Source of the DNA: UBA12068 sp964452415
Lineage (GTDB): Bacteria; Patescibacteriota; Minisyncoccia; Moranbacterales; GWC2-37-73
Assembly (NCBI GenBank): GCA_964452415.1
Contig: CAYVME010000013.1
Location: 1 to 27,563 of the forward strand
Reading direction: 5' to 3'
Length of the DNA stretch: 27,563 nucleotides
A model generated the notes under the pieces. It made no database searches, was not told the origin of the DNA, and saw only the letters and a list, made by a program, of their open reading frames with translations. The position numbers were made by a program, and so were the translations under genes. Below are positions 7,693-14,971 of this stretch, one piece after another; the first letter of the stretch is position 1, and each line of letters opens with the position of its first letter.

Positions 7693-8253
7693 CTATGCGA
7701 GGGTAAGTGCACCCTCGAGATAGTTGAAAATAACATATCCGTCTTTGGCCAGTGTTGGGTCGTCGAGGATAGAATTTATTCCATCGGCGTCTGTGATTCC
7801 TTTGGCCAATGCTACGAGAGCGGCAATGACCGGACGATGGCTAACGAAAAGGACATTAGCATCATTGCTCATGGCAATATCAAACAGCACATCGCCGTGA
7901 ATTGTGTGCATTGCATCCCTTGCTGCGCTTTGCCAACTGAGAACATCATCGTTCTCGTGTCCGGGATACATGACTACTGTGCCCTGGTCGAGATTTCCAG
8001 CCTGCCCCAGGCCATTAATGGTTCTGATGTCCAGGTCGAGAGCCATGGAAAGCACTGACGCTGTGTCGAGGGCGCGAGCCATCCGCGAACAAAACAATGC
8101 TGCGAAAGGTCCAAGGGTCTTGATTTTCGGCAATAGGCCGTTTTGAATGGCGTCCATGCCACTCATGGTGAGAGTTGGGTTGGCAGCAACTGCTGCTTGA
8201 AAGTTCAGTACACTTTCTTCTTTTTTTCCGTGAAACACTGCGATGAATCTCAT
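7693..8253 (-). CDS. SixA-like histidine phosphatase superfamily protein with altered RHG motif
   Basis: This 186-aa protein belongs to the histidine (branch 1) phosphatase fold, which uses a phosphohistidine intermediate; SixA members remove phosphate from protein histidines. The start is MRFIAVFHGKKEE at 8253, preceded by AAGGAG six bases upstream; an in-frame ATG at 8289 has no such signal. The catalytic motif is FHG, where the family has RHG, so the first arginine of the phosphate pocket is missing while the His is kept. The second arginine motif (SRMARALDTASVL) and the late His (VLFVSHRPVIAALV) are present. By eye it is more GC-rich than its neighbours. It has its own promoter and terminator. 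It sits among phosphohistidine swivel genes, which suggests, but does not prove, a shared pathway. Confidence 0.75.
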   Translation of the reverse strand: MRFIAVFHGKKEESVLNFQAAVAANPTLTMSGMDAIQNGLLPKIKTLGPFAALFCSRMARALDTASVLSMALDLDIRTINGLGQAGNLDQGTVVMYPGHENDDVLSWQSAARDAMHTIHGDVLFDIAMSNDANVLFVSHRPVIAALVALAKGITDADGINSILDDPTLAKDGYVIFNYLEGALTLA

Positions 8254-8311
8254 GGTGATCTCCTTTTGGGTGTTGCGGATATGCGACAAAGTCGCTTGAT
8301 TTATGATAAGG

Positions 8312-8323
8312 TACTACCTAGTA
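8312..8323. promoter_or_regulatory. Candidate operator at the phosphatase transcription start
   Basis: TACTA-CC-TAGTA is a perfect inverted repeat located on the expected transcription start. A second short palindrome, GCGAC-AAA-GTCGC (8283-8295), lies in the leader before the SD. The first would suit a repressor site; the second would form an RNA hairpin. Both roles are inferred from position. Confidence 0.4.
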
Positions 8324-8330
8324 ACATACT

Positions 8331-8359
8331 ATTGTAGCACAATAAACTGTGAATGTCAA
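8331..8359 (-). promoter_or_regulatory. Strong promoter of the phosphatase gene
   Basis: On the minus strand TTGACA (8354-8359), exactly 17 bases and TACAAT (8331-8336) with an extended TGC just upstream form a near-perfect sigma-70 promoter. Transcription should start near 8324. Confidence 0.85.
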
Positions 8360-8419
8360 CAGTTTGGTAGTTTGCAGTTGCTTATAATTATATTTTTGCT
8401 TAAACAAGGGAAAATATCG

Positions 8420-8448
8420 TTGATTTATTTTTTAAAATATACTAAAAT
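8420..8448 (+). promoter_or_regulatory. Probable promoter of swivel proteins B-C and the ATP-grasp gene
   Basis: TTGATT at 8420-8425, 17 bases and TAAAAT at 8443-8448 lie about 70 bases before the start of protein B. The hexamers are moderate matches in an AT-rich region, so confidence is limited. Confidence 0.45.
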
Positions 8449-8520
8449 AGAAGTACTTCAGATGTGTACCATTGAATTTAAATGTGAATAACATATAAGA
8501 AAATTATATATAAAAATATC

Positions 8521-9849
8521 ATGCTTAAAAAGGAAGAATATCTGAAAACCGTCAAAAGATTTTATCCGCAATTTTTCAATACCTTGATAACGATTTCTTA
8601 TAACGATAAAAAATATTATAAGGGCCTTTTGAAGCGTGATTACAGGATAAGCAATATGGCTGTTGTGAAAAATGTCTGGTATTACGGCTTGGCTGAGCTT
8701 GAAGCAGGTGGAAAATTGACTCTCGAGTCATGGCAAAATCCTGAAATTTTTGCGCGCGTGAAAAAGGAATTTAAGAGTCGCGAAAAAGCCTTGGAAAAAT
8801 CAGCCACAAAAAGCATTGAGCATTTCATCGAGGCGTATTTGAATTATATGCCCGCATTGATTTTGTTTTTCATTATTGATCAGCCGATAGATAAGGCAAT
8901 CCGCAAAGCCCTTGCTGAAAAGTTGGATCAAGCTCAGGTTGATGAACTGATGTATGAATTGAACACTCCACTGACTGATAATATTTACAAACAAGAAGAG
9001 TATGATTTGGTTTTTACGAAAAATATCAAACAGCATGTTGAGCATTATCTGTTTTTAAACGCTCGTTTTGGCAGTGAGAAAAAATATACAGTTAAGGAGG
9101 CTGAAAATAAATTGAAAAAAATAGACAAAGCCATTTTTTTGAAAAATAAACAAGAGGAAAAAAAGGAATTAAGAAAAACAATCTCAAGAGTCAAAAAAAT
9201 GCTCGGCAAGGATGCCATCTTGGTCGATATCTTTCAATACATCATCTATTATCGAACGCATCGTACGGACATCATGAATAAAAGTGCATTTTTCGCCATA
9301 CCAATGTTTAAGAAGGTGGCCAAGGAATTAGGGCTGACTTACGAGCAGTTCTTGAATTGCTCCGCGGAGGAAATATTAAGCAGAGAGATTCCGACAAGGA
9401 AAATTATCAATAGTAGAATTCAAGATTGCTCTTTGCTGCTTGCGGATGAAAAGGTGAGTTTGTTTATCGGCCCGGAGTCGGAGAGGCTCAAGAATTTTTT
9501 TGAGGAAAAATACGATGAAGTTGAGGAGATAAGAGGTCAAATTGCCTGTAAAGGATTTATTGAAGGCACTGCAAGGATCATTCATAATCCCAGAGATTAT
9601 AGAAAAATAAAAGTTGGGGATGTCTTGGTAGCAGGAATGACTACGCCAAACATGATTCCAATCATGAAAAAGGCATCAGCTTTTGTGACAGATGAGGGTG
9701 GTGTCACATGTCACGCTGCCATTATCGCCAGAGAATTAAACAAGCCATGCATCATCGGAACCAAAATCGCTACAAAGGTTTTGAAGGACGGGGATTTTGT
9801 GGAAGTTGATGCGGATAAGGAGGTTGTTAAAATACTCAAGAAAAAGTAA
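8521..9849 (+). CDS. PEP-utilizing-type phosphohistidine swivel protein B
   Basis: This 442-aa protein ends in a swivel domain (about 340-442) nearly identical in its last third to that of protein A. TDEGGVTCHAAIIARELNKP holds the carrier His398, followed by CIIGTKIATKVLKDGD. The N-terminal 340 residues are helical and Lys/Glu-rich, including IRKALAEKLDQAQVDELMYE and a likely coiled-coil around 195-240. They do not look like an ATP-grasp domain or a PEP-binding barrel and I do not recognise them. The stop overlaps the start of protein C by one base (TAATG), so the two are translationally coupled. There is no SD before ATG 8521. Confidence 0.8.
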   Translation: MLKKEEYLKTVKRFYPQFFNTLITISYNDKKYYKGLLKRDYRISNMAVVKNVWYYGLAELEAGGKLTLESWQNPEIFARVKKEFKSREKALEKSATKSIEHFIEAYLNYMPALILFFIIDQPIDKAIRKALAEKLDQAQVDELMYELNTPLTDNIYKQEEYDLVFTKNIKQHVEHYLFLNARFGSEKKYTVKEAENKLKKIDKAIFLKNKQEEKKELRKTISRVKKMLGKDAILVDIFQYIIYYRTHRTDIMNKSAFFAIPMFKKVAKELGLTYEQFLNCSAEEILSREIPTRKIINSRIQDCSLLLADEKVSLFIGPESERLKNFFEEKYDEVEEIRGQIACKGFIEGTARIIHNPRDYRKIKVGDVLVAGMTTPNMIPIMKKASAFVTDEGGVTCHAAIIARELNKPCIIGTKIATKVLKDGDFVEVDADKEVVKILKKK

Positions 9850-10970
9850 TGCCAAGCAAAAAGAAAAATGTAACAACATCTGAGCATCAACCGTCATTAA
9901 CTGAATGGTTTAAGACTATTGGAGATCCCAAAGATGCCAAAATTATTCAGCAAGAGGATGGCAGTAAAAATATCCGGCTTGAATTTTTGCGAAAAACAAT
10001 CGGTTTGCCTTATTTGCAACCGACAAGAGTTGAGGCCATTGATCTTTTTAATCAAACAGTAGAGATTTCTGAAATATTAAAAAAACAAGGAAAAGACCTT
10101 TGTGCAATACGATTGATTCCCAAAAAAGCAAATCTATCCAAAATCAGAAACAGGGGCATGACCCTGGATAAATGTTATAATTCTTGGTTTTTGAAACAAA
10201 AAATAGACTTTAAGGATTATCAAGCTGAAATTTGCCCACATGCTGAAACGGTGCTGTGGTCAATGATTATTGTTGTCAATAGAGATGGAATTTTTGGGGA
10301 AATGATTTCTGGTCACGGATTTCAGCTTATGCATGGAGATGTTAGAGGAAAAGTATATTTTTTTAAATACAATTTTTCAAAATGGACATGGTCGGAAAAA
10401 AACAAGGAAGCTTCTAAGCATATCAAGAAAGTGATCAATCACTTAAAGATTAAGGGTTCTGTTCAGTCAAAAATTGTGAAAAAAGAAATGGGTGCTCAAC
10501 TCTTCAGCGGGTATTTGGAAGGATATTTCGAAGCTGTGGTTTGGCCCAATAAAAAAGAATATTTCTCAGACTATAACCGTATTTTGCAAAATTTGATTGC
10601 AACTCCGAAATTTACGGTAGCAGAACAGGACAGGGATTCTAATATTGTTTTTGGATTCGTTGCATTTCCTGGCATTGTTATTGGCAAGGTGCAAAAAGTC
10701 ACTGAGAAAAACATTTCAAAAACAAAATTTAGAAAGGGTTCAATTCTGGTCACGGATAACACAGATGTTCGTTTTTTGCCAATCATGAAAAAAGCCGGAG
10801 CAATTGTCACTGAGCGAGGAAGCATCCTGAGTCACGCCTCAATCATTGCGCGTGAATTAAAAAAGCCATGTATGGCGGGTGTCAAAAATGTTACCAAGGT
10901 TTTGAAGGACGGAGACCTGGTGAAAGTTGATGCACACAAGGGGATCGTTAAGATAATAAAAAATAATTAA
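9849..10970 (+). CDS. PEP-utilizing-type phosphohistidine swivel protein C
   Basis: This 373-aa protein carries a swivel domain at about 269-373. Its motif TERGSILSHASIIARELKKP has the carrier His329 and is closer to the SH form of rifampicin-phosphotransferase-like proteins than to the TCH form of A and B. The tail VTKVLKDGDLVKVDAHKGIV matches A and B, so the three are paralogues. The N-terminal 268 residues share no clear similarity with A or B by eye; they include CPHAETVLWSMIIVVNRDGI and a W/K-rich segment. The ATP-grasp gene follows after 5 bases. A partner relation with that ATP-grasp protein is inferred from the order. Confidence 0.8.
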   Translation: MPSKKKNVTTSEHQPSLTEWFKTIGDPKDAKIIQQEDGSKNIRLEFLRKTIGLPYLQPTRVEAIDLFNQTVEISEILKKQGKDLCAIRLIPKKANLSKIRNRGMTLDKCYNSWFLKQKIDFKDYQAEICPHAETVLWSMIIVVNRDGIFGEMISGHGFQLMHGDVRGKVYFFKYNFSKWTWSEKNKEASKHIKKVINHLKIKGSVQSKIVKKEMGAQLFSGYLEGYFEAVVWPNKKEYFSDYNRILQNLIATPKFTVAEQDRDSNIVFGFVAFPGIVIGKVQKVTEKNISKTKFRKGSILVTDNTDVRFLPIMKKAGAIVTERGSILSHASIIARELKKPCMAGVKNVTKVLKDGDLVKVDAHKGIVKIIKNN

Positions 10971-10975
10971 AAACT

Positions 10976-11935
10976 ATGTTTACAAAAACATTCAAACAAA
11001 TTGGAAAAAATGATGCGAATATTGCAGGTGGGAAAGGTGCATCGCTTGGAGAAATGACCAAGGTTAAGCTTCCTGTGCCACCTGGGTTTGTGGTGGTTGC
11101 AGATGCATTCGATCAGTTTTTGAGAGAAACTCATCTTGATGTCGAAGTTGAAGCAATTCTTGCAAAAGTTGTTCCAGATAAAATAAGTTCAGTTGAAAAT
11201 GCATCAAAAAAAATCAGAGATCTGATTCTCGATGCTGAATTTCCCCAAGATATAAAAAAGGAAATTTTGAGTGAATTCAAAAAACTTGGCGCAAAATTGG
11301 TTGCAGTGCGTTCATCAGCAACCGCTGAGGATGGTGCGATTGCATCTTGGGCTGGAGAATTGGAAACATATTTGAATGTGACTGAAAAAAATCTTTTTGA
11401 AGAAGTGAAAAAATGTTGGTCATCCCTTTTCACTCCACGCGCAATTTTTTATCGCTGGGAAAAGAATCTCCAAGATCACAAAGTTTCAGTTGCGGTTGTG
11501 ATTCAAAAAATGGTTCAGTCAGAAATTTCAGGAATAACATTCACAGTGCATCCAGTGACTCAAGATCACAACCAGATGGTTATTGAAGCTGGTTATGGGT
11601 TGGGAGAAGCGATTGTGGGTGGAATGATTACTCCAGACACATATATAATCAATAAGTCTAAAGTCGAAAGTGGAAAGTCTGAAGGAGTTATTGAGGATAA
11701 GAATATATCACAGCAAGAAATGATGATTGTGAGGAGTGAGAAGGGAACAGAAGAAAAGAGGGTCGCAAAAAAAATGCAAGAAAAACAGAAAATGGCTGAC
11801 AAAAGAATCATGGAATTGTCTGAAATTTGTTTGGCGATTGAAAAACATTATGGTTTTCCATGTGATATTGAATGGGCATTTGAATCAAATAAGTTTTACA
11901 TCACACAGTCGCGCCCAATCACAACACTTGGATAA
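10976..11935 (+). CDS. Free-standing PEP synthase/PPDK-type ATP-grasp domain
   Basis: These 319 residues correspond to the N-terminal nucleotide-binding domain of PEP synthase, pyruvate phosphate dikinase and rifampicin phosphotransferase, which transfers a phosphate from ATP to the swivel histidine. Visible motifs are GGKGASLGEM (18-27), VPPGFVV (34-40), VRSSATAED (111-119), SEISGITFT (182-190), EAGYGLGE (204-211) and QSRP (311-314). The protein stops right after QSRPITTL, just where a linker to the His domain would start. This is a clean domain boundary with a normal stop, so not an obvious frameshift. No PEP/pyruvate-binding barrel is encoded in the window. It probably phosphorylates one or more of swivel proteins A-C in trans. 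Confidence 0.85.
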   Translation: MFTKTFKQIGKNDANIAGGKGASLGEMTKVKLPVPPGFVVVADAFDQFLRETHLDVEVEAILAKVVPDKISSVENASKKIRDLILDAEFPQDIKKEILSEFKKLGAKLVAVRSSATAEDGAIASWAGELETYLNVTEKNLFEEVKKCWSSLFTPRAIFYRWEKNLQDHKVSVAVVIQKMVQSEISGITFTVHPVTQDHNQMVIEAGYGLGEAIVGGMITPDTYIINKSKVESGKSEGVIEDKNISQQEMMIVRSEKGTEEKRVAKKMQEKQKMADKRIMELSEICLAIEKHYGFPCDIEWAFESNKFYITQSRPITTLG

Positions 11936-11965
11936 AAGGAAATGGGTTAGTAAAAAATAGCAACA
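11936..11965. repeat. Possible remnant of the dispersed inverted-repeat element
   Basis: AAAGGAAATGGGTTAGTAAA resembles AAAGAAAATGGGCTCGTAAA at the left window edge and the equivalent part of the copy near 14945. It is short and diverged, so the link is tentative. Confidence 0.35.
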
Positions 11966-12003
11966 TGCTTTTGAGCGTTTTTGATCCGTTAATATGATGA
12001 TTC

Positions 12004-12420
12004 ATGCTGAGAGAAGATTATCAATGCCGTCAATGCCAAGCCTTTTTCATTCCATTTAATGAGGACATTCAGTGTCCTCGTTGCATGGTGAGGGCAACAG
12101 AGGATGCAATTGAAGAGCATGCACAATTCATTCTTGATTTGGTATTGGTCATGCAATTGAACAAGGCCAGGAAGGGCGTGTTTATTCCTGAGCAGTGGCC
12201 AATCGGACTCTTGGTAAATAGTGTTCAGCTCTTGATGTTCGAAATGTTTGATGCCCTTGAGCAAGAAAAACCGAAAAATAAGAAGAAATTTTTCGAAAAA
12301 AATATCAAATCCATGGCTCTTGAGGGCGGAGATGAATTTGATGGTCATTTGTTGGACATCGCGCTAGCAGTGTTGGAATTGCGAATAGAAAGAGGGTTGG
12401 ATTGTATTAATGGAAATTAA
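12004..12420 (+). CDS. Zinc-ribbon protein of unknown function
   Basis: This 138-aa protein has an N-terminal zinc ribbon, with Cys pairs at 8/11 and 24/27, followed by a predicted all-helical part (residues 33-130) that includes AQFILDLVLVMQL and LLDIALAVLELRIERG. No membrane segment is convincing. I do not recognise the family. It starts 68 bases after the ATP-grasp gene without an SD, and ends 8 bases before the ABC exporter, so it is probably co-transcribed with the exporter. Confidence 0.6.
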   Translation: MLREDYQCRQCQAFFIPFNEDIQCPRCMVRATEDAIEEHAQFILDLVLVMQLNKARKGVFIPEQWPIGLLVNSVQLLMFEMFDALEQEKPKNKKKFFEKNIKSMALEGGDEFDGHLLDIALAVLELRIERGLDCINGN

Positions 12421-12428
12421 CTAAACTT

Positions 12429-14207
12429 ATGAATGAAAAAAAAGAGGAAATAAATATTCGTGATTTGATGCCGTATATTAGAGTTTTCAAAGGTAGAATC
12501 TTTGCTAGCATTTTGTTGGTTGTAGGTTCAAAGTTGTTGGTTGTGGCTGGACCTTATGTGATGAAGGAATTGATTGATCTTTTGGCTAATGAGGGAAAAT
12601 CAGCTTCAGTGATAACAATCACAATTCTCTTGATTCTATTTTTTGCTTTGCAATGGGGTGGGAATATTTTAGATGGAATGAAGGACTATGTCTTTGCAAA
12701 AGTGCAGGCTAATGTGAGAAAAAATGTTGCTCTGCAAGTTTTTGAGCACCTGCTTTCACTCCCGTCTGCTTTTCATGCGGATCGCTCAACCGGAAGAGTT
12801 TCGAGGAAAATTACCAGAGGAACAACTGCAATTGAAACAATTTTCATGTTTCTTTCGTTCAATATTGTGCCAACCATTATTCAAATAATTTTTGTGGCAA
12901 TTATTTTCATTGCACTTTTCCCGCTTTCATTTGTGATGACATTTTTGATTTTTGTGGTGGTCTATGTTTGGTTTACGGTTAGGGTTACAAACAATAGGCA
13001 AGCTCTCCTATTGGAAACAAATAAACTTGATGACAAAGCTTCAGGGCAATCAATTGATGCGCTTCTCAACTATGATACGGTGAAATATTTTACCAATGAA
13101 AAATATGAATACAAGAGATATGATTCGCAATTGAACAATTGGTCTGGTTTATTTGTGAAATCAATAAAAACTGGAGCTAATTTGAACATGGGGCAAGGTC
13201 TTATCATTACAGCGGGTTTGGCGGCAATCTTGATTTTGGCGACAGAGCATTTTATCAATGGGGATGCAACGATTGGTGATTTTGTTCTGGTGACAACTTA
13301 TCTTTCAGCAATTGCTGTGCCCTTGGGATTTTTGGGCTTCACATATCGCGCGATCAAAGAAGGATTGGCAAATGTGGATGAGATGATGAAATTGCTCAAA
13401 GAAAAAAACACAATAATGGACAGAGTTGATGCGGTGGAACTTAATAGTTGCAATGCCGAGATTAAATTTGAAAATGTTGGTTTCAGTTATTCAAGTGAAA
13501 GGGAAGTTTTGAATGATATTTCAATTTCAATTCCTTTCAAGACCAGGGTTGCCCTGGTTGGATATTCTGGCTCCGGGAAGTCAACGATTCCAAAGTTGCT
13601 CTTGAGGCTGTATGATGTCACTAGCGGAAAAATTACAGTTAATGGAATTGATATTAGAGATTTGAAACAACAAAGCTTGCGCTCTCATATTGGAATCGTT
13701 GCTCAAGACACCACACTTTTTAATGACACAATTTTTAATAATATTGCTTATGGTAAACCTGATTCAACAAGAGAGGATGTCCAGCGTGTCGCCAAGATGG
13801 CAAATATTCACGAGTTTATTTCCAGAGATTTGCCTGAGGGATATGAAACACTTGTTGGGGAGCGCGGAGTGAAGTTGTCAGGAGGGGAAAAGCAACGCGT
13901 GGCAATCGCCAGGATGCTCATCAAAAATCCTTGCATTTTGATTTTCGATGAGGCCACTGCTTCTCTTGATACAAAATCAGAAAAAATAATTCAAGAAGAA
14001 ATCGAAAAACTTTCCAGGGGCAATATCACAACCATTGTGATTGCGCATAGGCTTTCAACCATTGTTGATTTTGATAAAATTGTGGTAATGGAAAAGGGAA
14101 GAATTGTGGAGCAGGGGAATCATGAAGAACTTCTGACCAAAAAAGGCGTGTATTATAGTCTTTGGCAGGTTCAAAGTAAAAATGGAAATGATCAGGAAAT
14201 AAATTAA
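12429..14207 (+). CDS. ABC exporter, Atm1/HMT1-like (fused membrane and ATPase domains)
   Basis: A 592-aa half-transporter that would act as a dimer in the cytoplasmic membrane. The transmembrane domain covers about residues 20-310. The sequence ALLNYDTVKYFTNEKYEYKR resembles the conserved NYE-VKYF segment of Atm1/HMT1 transporters, which export glutathione-linked or sulphur compounds. Walker A is GYSGSGKST (378-386), the signature is LSGGEKQR (483-490), Walker B is ILIFDE (503-508) and the H-loop is His540. Length and domain order are normal. Substrate assignment from the family resemblance is tentative; lipid A flippases and multidrug exporters share most motifs. A hairpin at 14219-14247 follows the gene. 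Confidence 0.85.
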   Translation: MNEKKEEINIRDLMPYIRVFKGRIFASILLVVGSKLLVVAGPYVMKELIDLLANEGKSASVITITILLILFFALQWGGNILDGMKDYVFAKVQANVRKNVALQVFEHLLSLPSAFHADRSTGRVSRKITRGTTAIETIFMFLSFNIVPTIIQIIFVAIIFIALFPLSFVMTFLIFVVVYVWFTVRVTNNRQALLLETNKLDDKASGQSIDALLNYDTVKYFTNEKYEYKRYDSQLNNWSGLFVKSIKTGANLNMGQGLIITAGLAAILILATEHFINGDATIGDFVLVTTYLSAIAVPLGFLGFTYRAIKEGLANVDEMMKLLKEKNTIMDRVDAVELNSCNAEIKFENVGFSYSSEREVLNDISISIPFKTRVALVGYSGSGKSTIPKLLLRLYDVTSGKITVNGIDIRDLKQQSLRSHIGIVAQDTTLFNDTIFNNIAYGKPDSTREDVQRVAKMANIHEFISRDLPEGYETLVGERGVKLSGGEKQRVAIARMLIKNPCILIFDEATASLDTKSEKIIQEEIEKLSRGNITTIVIAHRLSTIVDFDKIVVMEKGRIVEQGNHEELLTKKGVYYSLWQVQSKNGNDQEIN

Positions 14208-14218
14208 AAAGCACCCCA

Positions 14219-14247
14219 GTTAAATAGTTGCCAAAGGCAAATTTAAC
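14219..14247. other. Hairpin between ABC exporter and DUF457-like gene
   Basis: GTTAAAT (14219-14225) and TTGCC (14228-14232) pair with GGCAA (14236-14240) and ATTTAAC (14241-14247), a 12-bp stem with a two-base bulge and an AAA loop. No T-run follows, so it is not a classic terminator. It ends 13 bases before ATG 14261 and could affect mRNA stability or translation. Confidence 0.55.
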
Positions 14248-14260
14248 AGGTCAAGCAAAT

Positions 14261-14764
14261 ATGGATATTATCTCACATGGTCTTTGGGGAGGGGTGGCCT
14301 TTGGCAGAAAAAACAGAAGGAATTTTTGGATTGCTTTTGTGATTGGGATGCTCCCAGATCTGATTACATTCGCGGGACCGTTTGTCACAAATTTGTTTGG
14401 AATAACCTCGGGGCCTCATTATTCGGATGGCAGACCAGATGGGGCATTGATAGCACCCTATGTTTATAATATTTATAATTTTACGCATAGTCTCGTTATT
14501 TTTTTGGTTGTGTTTTTTGGTCTCTGGCTTTTTAGAAAAAAACCGCAGTGGCTTTTGGGGGCCTGGGGATTGCATATTCTTGTTGATATCCCAACGCATG
14601 ATGCAAGTTTTTTCCCGACCCCATTTCTTTGGCCAGTTTCAAATTTTCATGTTGACGGCATCAACTGGGGAAATCCTGTAATATTTTTCCCAAACTTGTT
14701 TTTGCTGGCATTGGCATATTCTTTTTGGGGGCTTAAAAAATATAGGCAAAAAAACAAAAAATAG
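14261..14764 (+). CDS. DUF457/YdjM-like membrane-bound putative metal hydrolase
   Basis: This 167-aa protein has four or five hydrophobic segments (about 23-40, 77-92, 97-112, 138-157). Conserved polar residues next to the membrane could bind metal: His6 in MDIISHGLWGG, Asp33 in GMLPDL, His76 in FTHSL, and His105, Asp109 and His113 in HILVDIPTH. This pattern is known from the DUF457/YdjM group of membrane-bound metal-dependent hydrolases, whose substrates are not settled. I start it at ATG 14261, because an in-frame TTG at 14228 lies inside the hairpin stem. A terminator follows. Confidence 0.65.
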   Translation: MDIISHGLWGGVAFGRKNRRNFWIAFVIGMLPDLITFAGPFVTNLFGITSGPHYSDGRPDGALIAPYVYNIYNFTHSLVIFLVVFFGLWLFRKKPQWLLGAWGLHILVDIPTHDASFFPTPFLWPVSNFHVDGINWGNPVIFFPNLFLLALAYSFWGLKKYRQKNKK

Positions 14765-14775
14765 AATTTTTTGTG

Positions 14776-14801
14776 ACACCTGCATTTGTGGGTGTTTTTT
14801 G
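14776..14801 (+). terminator. Rho-independent terminator
   Basis: ACACC (14776-14780) pairs with GGTGT (14791-14795), the stem can be extended by wobble pairs, and a T-run follows. It ends the DUF457-like gene. Confidence 0.65.
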
Positions 14802-14849
14802 TTTACAATGAGGAAAAACGGTGTTATTATTGAATGCGTATGTGGTATT

Positions 14850-14965
14850 ATTGCTTCACCTGTTTCCTTTCTCGGCACGCTTCGCAGTCAGGAACTATAA
14901 CTGCTCGCTAAGAGCTCACTGTCGCTCACTATTGCCTCAAAAGAAAATAGGTTCGCAAAATAATT
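14850..14965. repeat. Complete copy of dispersed inverted-repeat element
   Basis: The left arm CACCTGTTTCC-TTTCTCGGCACGC and the right arm TTGCCTCAAAAG-AAAATAGGTTCG are imperfect inverted copies. Between them lie CGCTTCGCAG and GTCGCTCACT, which add further pairing potential. The right arm matches window bases 1-50, and the left arm matches the window end. There is no ORF of note, and MnmA starts 7 bases after it. It could be a small non-autonomous mobile element or a long hairpin repeat. Confidence 0.6.
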
Positions 14966-14971
14966 AAATAC

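Noticed and set aside
8143..8491. Plus-strand ORFs over the phosphatase promoter
   Set aside because: They cross the minus-strand gene start and promoter, have no SD, and look like random low-complexity translation.
6586..11935. A single PEP synthase gene broken by frameshifts
   Set aside because: The order is wrong (His domains before the ATP-grasp), three separate His domains are present, each ORF has clean start and stop, and the PEP-binding barrel is absent.
12004..14207. Zinc-ribbon gene and ABC exporter as part of the swivel/ATP-grasp system
   Set aside because: They follow on the same strand, but nothing in their sequence links them to phosphotransfer; the gap of 68 bases and ordinary exporter motifs make this only a neighbour relation.
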